64,000 bases of DNA from Streptomyces olindensis (GTDB lineage Bacteria > Actinomycetota > Actinomycetes > Streptomycetales > Streptomycetaceae), in assembly GCA_000696115.1 (NCBI GenBank), contig JJOH01000025.1:1-64000 (forward strand), read 5' to 3'. Every line of letters starts with the position of its first letter. Within the stretch, counting starts at the first letter, position 1. Below the pieces are notes generated by a model that saw nothing but the letters and a program-made list of their open reading frames with translations, searched no databases and was not told the DNA's origin. The translations under genes were made by a program, and so were the position numbers. Below are positions 55,871-64,000 of the stretch, one piece after another.

Positions 55871-57034
55871 TCACTCCTCGACGAGGAGCTTCTCCCGGAG
55901 CTGCGCCAGCGTGCGCGCCAGCAGCCGGGAGACGTGCATCTGCGAGATGCCGACCTCCTGCGCGATCTGCGACTGGGTCATGTTCCCGAAGAAGCGCAGC
56001 AGCAGGATCCGCTTCTCGCGCGGCGGGAGGTCCTCCAGCAGCGGCTTGAGGGACTCCCGGTACTCCACGCCCTCCAGCGCCTCGTCCTCCGCGCCGAGGG
56101 TGTCGGCGACCGCCGGGGACTCGTCGTCGGTGTCGGGGACGTCCAGGGACAGCGTGGAGTACGCGTTGGCGGACTCCAGGCCCTCCAGGACCTCCTCCTC
56201 CGAGATCGCCAGCTTCTCGGCGAGTTCGTGGACCGTGGGGGAGCGGCCGTGCAGCTGCGAGAGCTCGGCCGTCGCCGTGGTCAGCGACAGGCGCAGCTCC
56301 TGCAGCCGGCGCGGGACGCGCACCGCCCAGCCCTTGTCGCGGAAGTGGCGCTTGATCTCGCCGACGACCGTCGGGGTCGCGTACGTGGAGAACTCCACGC
56401 CGCGGTCCGGGTCGAAGCGGTCGACCGACTTGATCAGCCCGATCGTGGCGACCTGTGTCAGGTCGTCCAGCGGCTCGCCGCGGTTGCGGAAGCGGCGCGC
56501 CAGGTGCTCCACGAGCGGCAGGTGCATGCGGACCAGCTGATTGCGCAGCTCCGCGTACTCGGGACTGCCGTTGCTCAGGGTGCGCAGCTTGAGGAACATC
56601 TCGCGCGCCCCGCTGCGGTCCGGCGAGCCGTGCTGCGCGCCCTGGGTGTGGTGCGCGCTCGGCGTGTCGTCCTCGGAGTGTCGCTCGTGCTCGCTCATCG
56701 TCCCGCCCGTCGCCCTTCCCCGAGCCCTCGCCTCCTCCGCCACTCTCGACTTCCCGCGAGTGGGAGGACCCCCCTGGACGGGGGATGCGGTGATCCCCCC
56801 GCCCGGAGGCGCGCTCCGCACGGCACCGTCCCGCTCCTGCCGCCCGCCGCCCGGGAGGACGGCCCCCGCGGAGTCGTCCTCAGGATGCGGGCGGGCCTGT
56901 TCGGGGATGCCGTCGATACCGTCCGCCATGGGCCGGGGCCCGCTCGGACCGCCCGTGCCCGTGCCTGTGCCCTCGGCCGGCAGCTCTCGTGTGCTGCGCT
57001 CTTCGTCCCGCACCGGCCCGTCCTCGTTCCTCAC
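55871..57034 (-). CDS. sigH: SigB/SigF-family stress sigma factor SigH (long form)
   Basis: The sigma core (from about 56600) has region 2 with DLTQVATIGLIKSVDRFDP, region 3, and region 4 with MTQSQIAQEVGISQMHVSRLLARTL. ATG 56698 gives a 275-residue normal-size factor. The same frame continues upstream to GTG 57034 (387 residues), whose start overlaps the anti-sigma stop by four bases; ATG 56929 lies between. S. coelicolor sigH is known to make several isoforms with N-terminal extensions (from memory). The extension is Pro/Gly/Glu-rich and disordered. Confidence 0.9.
   Translation of the reverse strand: MRNEDGPVRDEERSTRELPAEGTGTGTGGPSGPRPMADGIDGIPEQARPHPEDDSAGAVLPGGGRQERDGAVRSAPPGGGITASPVQGGPPTRGKSRVAEEARARGRATGGTMSEHERHSEDDTPSAHHTQGAQHGSPDRSGAREMFLKLRTLSNGSPEYAELRNQLVRMHLPLVEHLARRFRNRGEPLDDLTQVATIGLIKSVDRFDPDRGVEFSTYATPTVVGEIKRHFRDKGWAVRVPRRLQELRLSLTTATAELSQLHGRSPTVHELAEKLAISEEEVLEGLESANAYSTLSLDVPDTDDESPAVADTLGAEDEALEGVEYRESLKPLLEDLPPREKRILLLRFFGNMTQSQIAQEVGISQMHVSRLLARTLAQLREKLLVEE
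56696..56698 (-). other. Internal start of the short SigH form
   Basis: ATG 56698 begins MSEHERHSED, the normal N-terminus of sigma factors in this family. No clear ribosome site precedes it. Confidence 0.55.
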
Positions 57035-57456
57035 GCCGGCCCGGGTCCCGCGCCGCGCTGTTTGTAGAGGCTGATCGAAACGGTTTTGTCCTTGTCCACG
57101 GCAGAGGAGACCTTGCCCGCCAGGGCGGACAGGACGGTCCAGGCGAACGTGTCCCGCGAGGGGGCATGACCATCCGTGGTCGGTGCCGAGACGGTGACCT
57201 CGAGTGAGTCGTCGACGAGGCGGAAGACACAGCTGAGCACCGAGCCGGGCACGGCCTGCTGCAGCAGGATCGCGCAGGCCTCGTCCACCGCGATGCGCAG
57301 GTCCTCGATCTCGTCGAGGGTGAAGTCCAAACGGGCCGCGAGACCGGCCGTGGCCGTACGCAGCACCGACAGGTAGGCACCCGCGGCCGGCAGCCGGACT
57401 TCCACGAAGTCCTGGGTCGCGGGCTCGCCTGCGATCTGGGACACCCTCACCTCCAT
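57031..57456 (-). CDS. prsH: RsbW-type anti-sigma factor for SigH
   Basis: A 141-residue HATPase-fold anti-sigma factor. The N-box region is DEACAILLQQ, less canonical than in RsbW, and a G-box glycine pattern is weak. It probably binds SigH and is released by an anti-anti-sigma protein. The S. coelicolor equivalent is PrsH/UshX. The stop overlaps the sigH long-form start (GTGA). Confidence 0.88.
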   Translation of the reverse strand: MEVRVSQIAGEPATQDFVEVRLPAAGAYLSVLRTATAGLAARLDFTLDEIEDLRIAVDEACAILLQQAVPGSVLSCVFRLVDDSLEVTVSAPTTDGHAPSRDTFAWTVLSALAGKVSSAVDKDKTVSISLYKQRGAGPGPA

Positions 57457-57705
57457 GGTGGTACAAGCGTTCTAGGACCGAGGGTCGCCCCCCGGGGGTA
57501 ACGCGATACGTGGTTCAGCGGTGACGCTATCGCGCTCTCAACGGTCCTGTCCCCGGGACCCCAACCCCTTGCAGTCACTCACAGTAAACCTGTGGATACG
57601 CTCCGTGTCTAGGGGTTGGGCGGGCCCAAATGGGAAGAGCGCGCGCCGGGTTGACGTACCCAGACGTCAGACGGTCGAACCGTCCGCCGCCGGGGTCCTG
57701 TCGAG

Positions 57706-57966
57706 TCACACCAGAACATGGTCGACGAAACACCACCGCCAGGTCTCCCCGGGCTCGTGGGTCCGCATCACGGGGTGACCGGACTGCTTGTGGTGCTCCG
57801 CCGCGTGCCGTCCCGGCGAGGAGTCGCAGCAGCCGACGTGACCGCAGCTGAGGCACAGCCGCAGTTGCACCGGGTCCATGCCCTCCGCCAGACACTCCGG
57901 ACACGTCTCGCTGAGCGGGACGGGCTCGGGGTGCGGCAGCGCGTCGGCATGCGTGCACTGTTTCAT
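57706..57966 (-). CDS. UBP-type zinc-finger protein
   Basis: An 86-residue protein with one ZnF-UBP fold: CPEC, LCLSCGHVGCCD, HAAEHH and HPV supply the zinc ligands. In eukaryotes the fold binds ubiquitin tails; in actinobacteria the ligand is unknown. ATG 57966 is chosen over an upstream in-frame extension that overlaps the antiporter promoter. Confidence 0.87.
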   Translation of the reverse strand: MKQCTHADALPHPEPVPLSETCPECLAEGMDPVQLRLCLSCGHVGCCDSSPGRHAAEHHKQSGHPVMRTHEPGETWRWCFVDHVLV

Positions 57967-58028
57967 GATTGCCAGGTTACGACGGTCCAGCGGAAGACCG
58001 CGTCGAAAAAAGAGGGCGGGCGAGAACG

Positions 58029-59627
58029 ATGGACGTGATGCCACTGTTGCTGCTGGTGGCGGGCAGCGCCGCGATCGCCGCGGCCGCGCGGCGCACCCCG
58101 GTGCCGGCGCCGCTGCTGCTGGTGGCGGTGGGGCTGGTGGTCAGCTACGTCCCCGGGGTGCCCGACTACACCCTCGACCCGCACATCGTCCTGCCGCTCA
58201 TCCTGCCCCCGCTGCTGCACACGGCCGCCACCGACAGCTCGTACCTCGACCTGCGGGCACAGCTGCGGCCGGTCGCCATGCTGTCCGTCGGGTACGTACT
58301 GTTCGCGACCTTCGTCGTCGGCTGGGCCCTGTACCTGATCGTGCCGGACCTGCCGCTGACGGCGGCCCTGGTGTTCGGCGCGGTCGTGGCGCCGCCGGAC
58401 GCGGTCGCGGCCACCGCCGTGGCACGTCGGGTCGGGCTGCCGTCGCGGATCACCACGATCCTCCAGGGCGAGTCCCTGCTGAACGACGCCACCGCGATCA
58501 CCGCCTACCGGGTCGCCCTGGCCGCCGCCGTCGGCGAGGGCGCGACCTGGGCCGGGGGCATCGGCGAGTTCCTGGTCGCGGCGGTCGGCGGCGTCCTGTT
58601 CGGGCTGGTGCTGATGGCGCCGATCCACTGGCTGCGGACGCACGTGAAGGAGGCGCTGCTGCAGAACACGCTCTCCCTGCTGATCCCGTTCGTCGCGTAC
58701 GCCGCCGCCGAGCAGGTGCACGCCTCCGGGGTCCTCGCGGTCGTGGTCGTCGCGCTCTACCTGGGACATCGCGCGTGGGAGGTCGACTTCGCCACGCGTC
58801 TCCAGGAGGAGGCGGTGTGGAAGATGGTCGCCTTCGTCCTGGAGTCCGCGGTGTTCGCGCTGATCGGGCTGCAGCTGCCGGTGGTGCTCCGGGGCCTCGG
58901 CGAGTACGAGGGCGTCGAGGCCGCCTGGTACGCCGTCGCCGTCTTCCTGGTGGTCGTCGCGGCCCGGTTCGTCTGGGTCTACCCGGCGACCTTCCTGCCA
59001 CGGATGATGTCGGCGCGCATCCGGGAGCGGGAGGGGCGGCTGACCTGGAAGGGGCCGTTCGTCATCGCGTGGGCCGGCATGCGGGGCGTGGTCTCGCTGG
59101 CGATCGCCTTCTCCATCCCGCTGACCATGCACGGCGGCGAGGAACCGTTCCCGCAGCGCAACCTCATCCTGTTCCTGACCTTCACGACGGTCATCGGGAC
59201 CCTGGTCGTGCAGGGCCTGACCCTGCCGCCGCTGATCCGCCTGCTGAAGTTCCCCGGGCGGGACGCGCAGGCCGAGACGCTCGCCGAGGCCAACGCCCAG
59301 GCGCAGGCCTCCCGGGCCGCCGAGCGGCGCCTGGACGAACTCCTCTCCGACGAGCGCAACGCCCTGCCCGGGCCGCTCGTCGACCGGCTGCGCACCGTCC
59401 TGGAGCGCCGCCGCAACGCCGTCTGGGAGCGGCTCGGGCAGGCCAACCCGGTCACCGGTGAGTCCGTCGACGACACCTACCGGCGGCTGTCCCGGGAGAT
59501 GATCAGCGCCGAACGCGAGGTGTTCGTCAGGCTCCGGGACGGCCGGTACATCGACGACGAGATGCTGCGGACCCTGTTGCGCAGGCTGGACCTGGAGGAG
59601 GCGGCGGCCTTCCGGGAGGCGGCGTAG
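58029..59627 (+). CDS. CPA1-type sodium/proton antiporter
   Basis: A 532-residue cation antiporter. About 12 membrane segments cover residues 1-410, with VVAPPDAVAATA and GESLLNDATAI carrying the Asp residues of ion transport. A 120-residue charged helical tail (ASRAAERRLDELLSDERNALPG) is cytoplasmic. ATG 58029 is chosen with a weak ribosome site; ATG 58038 is close behind. Confidence 0.92.
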   Translation: MDVMPLLLLVAGSAAIAAAARRTPVPAPLLLVAVGLVVSYVPGVPDYTLDPHIVLPLILPPLLHTAATDSSYLDLRAQLRPVAMLSVGYVLFATFVVGWALYLIVPDLPLTAALVFGAVVAPPDAVAATAVARRVGLPSRITTILQGESLLNDATAITAYRVALAAAVGEGATWAGGIGEFLVAAVGGVLFGLVLMAPIHWLRTHVKEALLQNTLSLLIPFVAYAAAEQVHASGVLAVVVVALYLGHRAWEVDFATRLQEEAVWKMVAFVLESAVFALIGLQLPVVLRGLGEYEGVEAAWYAVAVFLVVVAARFVWVYPATFLPRMMSARIREREGRLTWKGPFVIAWAGMRGVVSLAIAFSIPLTMHGGEEPFPQRNLILFLTFTTVIGTLVVQGLTLPPLIRLLKFPGRDAQAETLAEANAQAQASRAAERRLDELLSDERNALPGPLVDRLRTVLERRRNAVWERLGQANPVTGESVDDTYRRLSREMISAEREVFVRLRDGRYIDDEMLRTLLRRLDLEEAAAFREAA

Positions 59628-59642
59628 CGACCGGGCCGGGCG

Positions 59643-60551
59643 TCACGGGAAGGGGCGGCCGGTGACCACGGCCGCCACCGTCGTCCCGCGCGCGAAGGCG
59701 CCCTCCTCGGCCAGGGCGACGAGCCCGTACAGCAGCTTGGCGACGTACAGGCGCTCGACGGGCAGGCCGTGACGGTGCTCGAAGTCCGCAGCGAAGGCGT
59801 CCAGCTCGTCGGGCACGCGCGCGTAGCCGCCGAAATGGAAGCGGTCGTCCATGCCCCAGTCACCGCGCGGCCCGCCGAAGGCCTGCCGCTGCAGTGCCTC
59901 CGTGTCGGCGGTCAGGAAGCCGCCCTTGAGGACCGGCACTCCCAGGGCGCGCTGCCCCGGGGCCAGACCGGCGGCCAGGCCCGCCAGCGTGCCGCCGGTG
60001 CCGCAGGCCACGGCGACCACCTCGGCCCGGCCGTGCAGTTCGGCGCCGAGCGCCCGGCAGCCGCGCACCGCCGCGGCGTTGCTGCCGCCCTCGGGGACGA
60101 CGTAGCCCTCCTCGGCGTCCGCCGCGCGCAGGATCCCGGCCAGGACTCCCGGCTCGGACGTGCGGCGGTACGTGGCCCTGTCGACGAAGTGCAGCCGCAT
60201 GCCGTCGGCCGCGCACCGGGCCAGCGACGGGTTGAGGGGCCGGCCGGCCAGCTCGTCGCCGCGGACGACGCCGACCGTGGGGATGCCGAGCAGCCGGCCG
60301 GCGGCGGCCGTGGCACGCAGGTGGTTGGACCAGGCGCCGCCGAAGGTGACGACGGTACGGTCGGCCGCCGCCGCCAGGTTCGGTGCCAGCTTGCGCCACT
60401 TGTTGCCGATCAGCTCCGGGTGGATCAGGTCGTCCCGCTTCAGCAGCAGCCGGACGCCCCGGCGCTCGAACCGGCCGTCCACGACCTCCTGCACCGGCGA
60501 CGGCAGCCGGGGGCCCAGTGCGGCGAGTCCGGGGGTGTCGGGGCTGGTCAC
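59643..60551 (-). CDS. PLP-dependent ACC deaminase/D-cysteine desulfhydrase family enzyme
   Basis: A 302-residue fold type II PLP enzyme. The PLP lysine is in LIGNKWRKL and the phosphate loop in ACGTGGTLAGL. These enzymes deaminate 1-aminocyclopropane-1-carboxylate or desulphurate D-cysteine; the sequence alone does not separate the two. The start GTG/ATG at 60551 overlaps nothing. Confidence 0.87.
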   Translation of the reverse strand: MTSPDTPGLAALGPRLPSPVQEVVDGRFERRGVRLLLKRDDLIHPELIGNKWRKLAPNLAAAADRTVVTFGGAWSNHLRATAAAGRLLGIPTVGVVRGDELAGRPLNPSLARCAADGMRLHFVDRATYRRTSEPGVLAGILRAADAEEGYVVPEGGSNAAAVRGCRALGAELHGRAEVVAVACGTGGTLAGLAAGLAPGQRALGVPVLKGGFLTADTEALQRQAFGGPRGDWGMDDRFHFGGYARVPDELDAFAADFEHRHGLPVERLYVAKLLYGLVALAEEGAFARGTTVAAVVTGRPFP

Positions 60552-60561
60552 GCGGCCATTG

Positions 60562-61014
60562 TCACCCGCGCGTGGGGGACGGGGTCTCGCGGCTGACGTC
60601 CGGACCGGGTTCCGACGGCCCCCGCCCGCGCCGGTTGCGCGCGAGCGCGAGGAGCGACGGCCCTCCGCACAGGCACCAGAGCGCGATCACCGGGTCGCAG
60701 ATCGCGCAGCCCAGGGAGGACGTGTGGGCGAACGGGATGATCGGGTCGCCCTTGATGTGGTGGACGACGTCCCAGGCAGTGTGCAGCAGCCATCCGACGC
60801 CGATCCAGGTCCACGACTCCAGGCCGCGGAAGGCCACGTAGGTGACGAGCGCGGTGAAGGCGAACTCCCAGCCGCCCAGGCCGCCGCCGCTGAGGTACGC
60901 GGCGCCGGCACCGGCGACCATCACGGCGTTCAGCCGCCGCCGGTGAGGCTCGCGGACGAAGGACATCAACAGGGCGTAGAGGACCCCGATCACGATCGGC
61001 GCGATGTACTGCAT
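60562..61014 (-). CDS. DUF6010-like membrane protein
   Basis: A 150-residue protein with four membrane segments in the first 120 residues, including LHTAWDVVHHIKGDPIIPF, and a Pro/Arg-rich tail. His and Asp residues in the third segment could bind metal. Function is unknown. The gene ends 11 bases upstream of the deaminase gene's start. Confidence 0.8.
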   Translation of the reverse strand: MQYIAPIVIGVLYALLMSFVREPHRRRLNAVMVAGAGAAYLSGGGLGGWEFAFTALVTYVAFRGLESWTWIGVGWLLHTAWDVVHHIKGDPIIPFAHTSSLGCAICDPVIALWCLCGGPSLLALARNRRGRGPSEPGPDVSRETPSPTRG

Positions 61015-61305
61015 GGAGGGACCGTTTCTGGGATGGCCGGCGGGGACGGGCCACCACGCTAGAACCGGCCCCGGGCGGGCCCCAGAGGCATTACCGACAG
61101 GTTCCCACCGGTTGTCGCCACCCGGCCCTGGCTCCGCCGCGGGCCCGTCGAACGCCGGAACGGGCCCCCTCCTGCCCAGTAGTACGAAGATCCATTCCCG
61201 CTCTTTCGGGTAATAGCACAGCCGCGCTTCCTGCGGAAGGCTTGGGCGTGCACGTCGATGCCCGAGGCATATGGGCGTCGATCACAACCGGGAGGGCAGT
61301 TCTCT

Positions 61306-62712
61306 ATGTCGGTAGGCGAAGAGGTCCGCACGGAGGAGACCAAGCCGCAGCAGAGTCTCGGCACGGCGGCCGCGCGGAACCTGGCCACCACGACCAAGTC
61401 CGTGCCGCAGATGCAGGAGATCAGCTCCCGCTGGCTGCTGCGCATGCTGCCCTGGGTGGACATCCAGGGTGGTACGTACCGGGTGAACCGGCGACTGACG
61501 TTCGCCGTGGGTGACGGCCGGATGACGTTCGTGAAGACCGGCGACCGGGTCGAGATCATCCCCGCGGAGCTGGGCGAACTGCCCGCTCTACGGTCGTACG
61601 AGGACGAGGAGGTGCTCTCCGAGATCGCCCGCCGCTGCGAACAGCGGGAGATCCAGGCCGGGGAGGTGATCGCCTCCTTCGGCAGCCAGTCCGACGAGGT
61701 GTACCTGCTCGCACACGGCAGGGTGGAGAAGATCGGCACGGGCCCGTACGGCGACGATGAGTCGCTCGGAGTCCTCGCCGACGGCGCCTACTTCGGCGAC
61801 GAGGCCCTGCTGAACCAGGACGCCATCTGGGAGTACACCGCCCGCGCGCTCACCGCGTGCACCGTACTCGTGCTGCCCCGCCAGGACTTCGAGCAGATCG
61901 CGGAGCGCTCGGACTCGCTGCGCGAGCACCTGGAGCAGCGCCGCGCGATCCCCCGGCAGCGCTCCAACAAGTACGGCGAAAAGGAGATCGACCTCGCCGC
62001 CGGCCACTCCGGCGAGCCGGACATCCCGCACACGTTCGTCGACTACGAGGCCCGGCCCCGTGAGTACGAACTGAGCGTCGCCCAGACCGTGCTGCGCATC
62101 CACACGCGCGTGGCCGACCTCTACAACCAGCCGATGAACCAGACCGAGCAGCAGATCCGGCTGACGGTCGAGGCGCTGAAGGAGCGCCAGGAACACGAAC
62201 TCATCAACAACCGCGACTTCGGCCTCCTGCACAACTGCGAGTACGACCAGCGGATCCAGCCGCACGACGGCGTGCCCAGCCCGGACGACCTGGACGAGCT
62301 GCTCAGCCGGCGCCGCGGCACCAAGCTGCTCCTCGCCCACCCGCGCGCGATCGCCGCGATCGGCCGTGAGCTCAACAAGCGGGGGCTGGTCCCGGAGACC
62401 ATCGACATGGCCGGCAACCGCATCCCCACCTGGCGCGGCGTGCCGATCTTCCCGTGCAACAAGATCCCGGTGACGGAAGCCCGTACGACGTCGATCATCG
62501 CCATGCGTACCGGCGAGAGCGACCAGGGCGTCATCGGTCTGCGGGCCTCCGGCATCCCGGACGAGATCGAGCCGAGCCTGTCGGTGCGCTTCATGGGCAT
62601 CAACGAACAGGCCATCATCAAGTACCTGGTCACGGCGTACTACTCGGCCGCGGTCCTGGTACCGGACGCGCTCGGCGTCCTGGAGAACGTCGAGATCGGC
62701 CGCTGGCGGTGA
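61306..62712 (+). CDS. eshA: Family 2B encapsulin shell protein with cyclic-nucleotide-binding domain
   Basis: A 468-residue shell protein. The first 90 residues ([32 protein letters not shown]) and the part after residue 225 form the HK97-type fold. A cNMP-binding domain of about 120 residues is inserted at 95-215, with [19 protein letters not shown] and a phosphate-cassette-like [10 protein letters not shown]. The canonical cassette Arg is missing (EYTARALT). S. griseus EshA and other family 2B encapsulins have this layout. ATG 61306 has GGAGG about ten bases upstream. The polyprenyl synthase downstream is its likely cargo. Confidence 0.9.
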   Translation: MSVGEEVRTEETKPQQSLGTAAARNLATTTKSVPQMQEISSRWLLRMLPWVDIQGGTYRVNRRLTFAVGDGRMTFVKTGDRVEIIPAELGELPALRSYEDEEVLSEIARRCEQREIQAGEVIASFGSQSDEVYLLAHGRVEKIGTGPYGDDESLGVLADGAYFGDEALLNQDAIWEYTARALTACTVLVLPRQDFEQIAERSDSLREHLEQRRAIPRQRSNKYGEKEIDLAAGHSGEPDIPHTFVDYEARPREYELSVAQTVLRIHTRVADLYNQPMNQTEQQIRLTVEALKERQEHELINNRDFGLLHNCEYDQRIQPHDGVPSPDDLDELLSRRRGTKLLLAHPRAIAAIGRELNKRGLVPETIDMAGNRIPTWRGVPIFPCNKIPVTEARTTSIIAMRTGESDQGVIGLRASGIPDEIEPSLSVRFMGINEQAIIKYLVTAYYSAAVLVPDALGVLENVEIGRWR

Positions 62713-62823
62713 CGCTTCCGGTACGTCGGCCGTGTCCCCGCCCGGCGGGGCGGGTACACCCCCGGGGTACGCGCCCAGCGGCAGCGGAAGCGCCACCGTC
62801 CGCTCGTTCTCCGAGGCGGTCCC

Positions 62824-63999
62824 ATGGGTGAGTCCCTCACGGATACCGAGTCCAGGACGGAGACGACGGTGCCCGCACCCGGCGGGCGGCGCGTCGCCGA
62901 GCCCCGGCGTGCGGCCGGGGCGCCGGAAAGGCGGGAGCCCATCGAGACGCAGCAGGACGGCCGGCCGGGACCGGCCGAGGGGCACGAGGCGGTCATGCTC
63001 CTGGAGCGGGCCCGGGCGGAGGTCGACCCGGTGCTGCGGGCCGCGGTCGGCTCGCTGCCCGGGCCGATGCGCCGGATCGCGCTCTACCACCTCGGCTGGG
63101 AACGGGAGGACGGAACTCCGGCCGAGGGCGGCTCGGGCAAGGCGATCCGCCCCGCGCTCGTCCTCACCGCCGCGGCCGCCCTCGGCGGACCCGAGGCCCG
63201 GGCGGGGGCGGTCCGGGCGGCCGCGGCGGTGGAGCTGGTCCACAACTTCACGTTGCTGCACGACGACGTGATGGACCGGGACGCCACCCGCCGCCACCGG
63301 CCCACCGCGTGGACCGTGTTCGGCGACGCCGACGCGATCCTCGCCGGGGACGCCCTGCAGGCGCTGGCCCTGCGGCTGCTCGTCGAGGACCCGCATCCGG
63401 CGTCCCCGGCCGCCGCCGCCCGGCTCGCGGACTGCGTGGTCGAACTGTGCGCCGGACAGCACGCCGACACGGCCCTGGAGCGGCGCGGCCCCGGCGAGGT
63501 CACGCTGGACGAGGTGCTCGCCATGGCGGAGGCCAAGACCGGCGCGTTGCTGGGCAGCGCGTGCGCGATCGGCGGGCTGTACGCGGGCGCCGGGGACGCG
63601 GACGTGGCGGCGCTGGACGCGTTCGGCCGGGAGGCCGGGCTCGCCTTCCAGCTCATCGACGACGTCATCGGCATATGGGGCGATCCGAGCCGTACCGGCA
63701 AGCCCGTCGGTGCGGACCTGGCCGCGCGCAAGAAGTCCCTGCCGATCGTCGCGGCCTGCGCCTCCGGCACACCGGCGGCCGCCGAACTCGCCGAACTGTA
63801 CGCACGTCCCCACGACAAGGAGGACCTGGACCACATCGCCCTGACCGTGGAGCGCGCGGGCGGCCGTGACTGGGCCCAGGGCCAGGCGGCCGACCGGATG
63901 GCCCGGGCGATGCAGCAACTGGCGCGCGCGGTGCCGGACCCGGAGGCGGCGGGCGGTCTGCTGGCCCTCGCCGAGTTCGTGACGCGGCGCAGCAGCTGA
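62824..63999 (+). CDS. Polyprenyl diphosphate synthase, likely encapsulin cargo
   Basis: A 391-residue trans-isoprenyl diphosphate synthase. The first Asp-rich motif DDVMD is at 147-151 and the second DDVIG at 279-283. GSGKAIRP binds isopentenyl diphosphate. Phe142, five residues before the first motif, suggests a product of about C20. The first 55 residues are disordered and rich in Pro, Arg and Glu, unusual for this family, and probably act as the cargo-loading region. The gene is 111 bases after the shell gene with GAGGCGG before the ATG. Confidence 0.92.
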   Translation: MGESLTDTESRTETTVPAPGGRRVAEPRRAAGAPERREPIETQQDGRPGPAEGHEAVMLLERARAEVDPVLRAAVGSLPGPMRRIALYHLGWEREDGTPAEGGSGKAIRPALVLTAAAALGGPEARAGAVRAAAAVELVHNFTLLHDDVMDRDATRRHRPTAWTVFGDADAILAGDALQALALRLLVEDPHPASPAAAARLADCVVELCAGQHADTALERRGPGEVTLDEVLAMAEAKTGALLGSACAIGGLYAGAGDADVAALDAFGREAGLAFQLIDDVIGIWGDPSRTGKPVGADLAARKKSLPIVAACASGTPAAAELAELYARPHDKEDLDHIALTVERAGGRDWAQGQAADRMARAMQQLARAVPDPEAAGGLLALAEFVTRRSS

Positions 64000-64000
64000 C

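Noticed and set aside
61588-63918. 776-codon minus-strand frame across the encapsulin and prenyl synthase genes
   Set aside because: It spans two well-supported plus-strand genes and their gap, with no recognisable domain.

Overview
The window is high-GC actinobacterial DNA with strong third-codon GC bias, frequent GTG starts, many 4-bp ATGA/GTGA gene overlaps and several apparently leaderless starts. It is a Streptomyces chromosome arm-core segment. The gene order (sigR-rsrA, def, sesquiterpene cyclase-P450, nrdABS, das operon, nagB, wblE, sigH with its anti-sigma gene) follows, from memory, the SCO52xx region of S. coelicolor.

Layout: 1-2.35 kb holds three tandem AIM24-family genes (the first cut by the window edge). 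2.5-8.4 kb is housekeeping: NUDIX hydrolase, Zincin_2 protein, NAD-dependent epimerase, moaE, Lon/PDZ protease. 8.5-11.5 kb is a large UPF0182 membrane protein. Two identical initiator tRNA genes (11572 and 13782) flank a Sel1/TPR protein. 14-16 kb is a divergent catR-catA peroxide module. 16-23.4 kb has CBS protein, hisN, a TetR regulator, an SMR pump, rsgA-aroA, an M50 protease, a SRAP protein and an alpha/beta hydrolase. 23.4-24.7 kb is the thiol-oxidative stress switch sigR-rsrA with a sigma-R promoter and two in-frame starts. 24.8-27.4 kb is a pair of membrane HD-domain proteins, one a complete HD-GYP and one degenerate. 28.6-32 kb has def and the albaflavenone pair (epi-isozizaene synthase and CYP170A1).

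32-36.9 kb is the class Ia ribonucleotide reductase locus nrdA-nrdB with the AraC-like nrdS downstream. Its leader holds an adenosylcobalamin riboswitch and two NrdR boxes. 37.6-38.2 kb looks like the remnant of a larger membrane NTPase gene. 38.3-42.6 kb has two carbon-uptake systems (an SSS symporter with a DUF3311 partner, and cstA with a YbdD-type gene). 42.8-51.6 kb is the GlcNAc/chitobiose system (dasR, dasABC, GH3 glucosaminidase, nagB, SIS deaminase/isomerase) with several dre-type operators. 52-57.5 kb carries a PdtaS-type histidine kinase, wblE, a lipid kinase, and sigH with its overlapping anti-sigma gene. 57.7-61 kb has a UBP zinc finger, a CPA1 antiporter, an ACC-deaminase-like enzyme and a small membrane protein.

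The right end (61.3-64 kb) is the most unusual part: a family 2B encapsulin shell gene with an inserted cyclic-nucleotide-binding domain (EshA-like), followed by a polyprenyl diphosphate synthase with a long disordered N-terminus. This is a candidate protein nanocompartment for isoprenoid synthesis.
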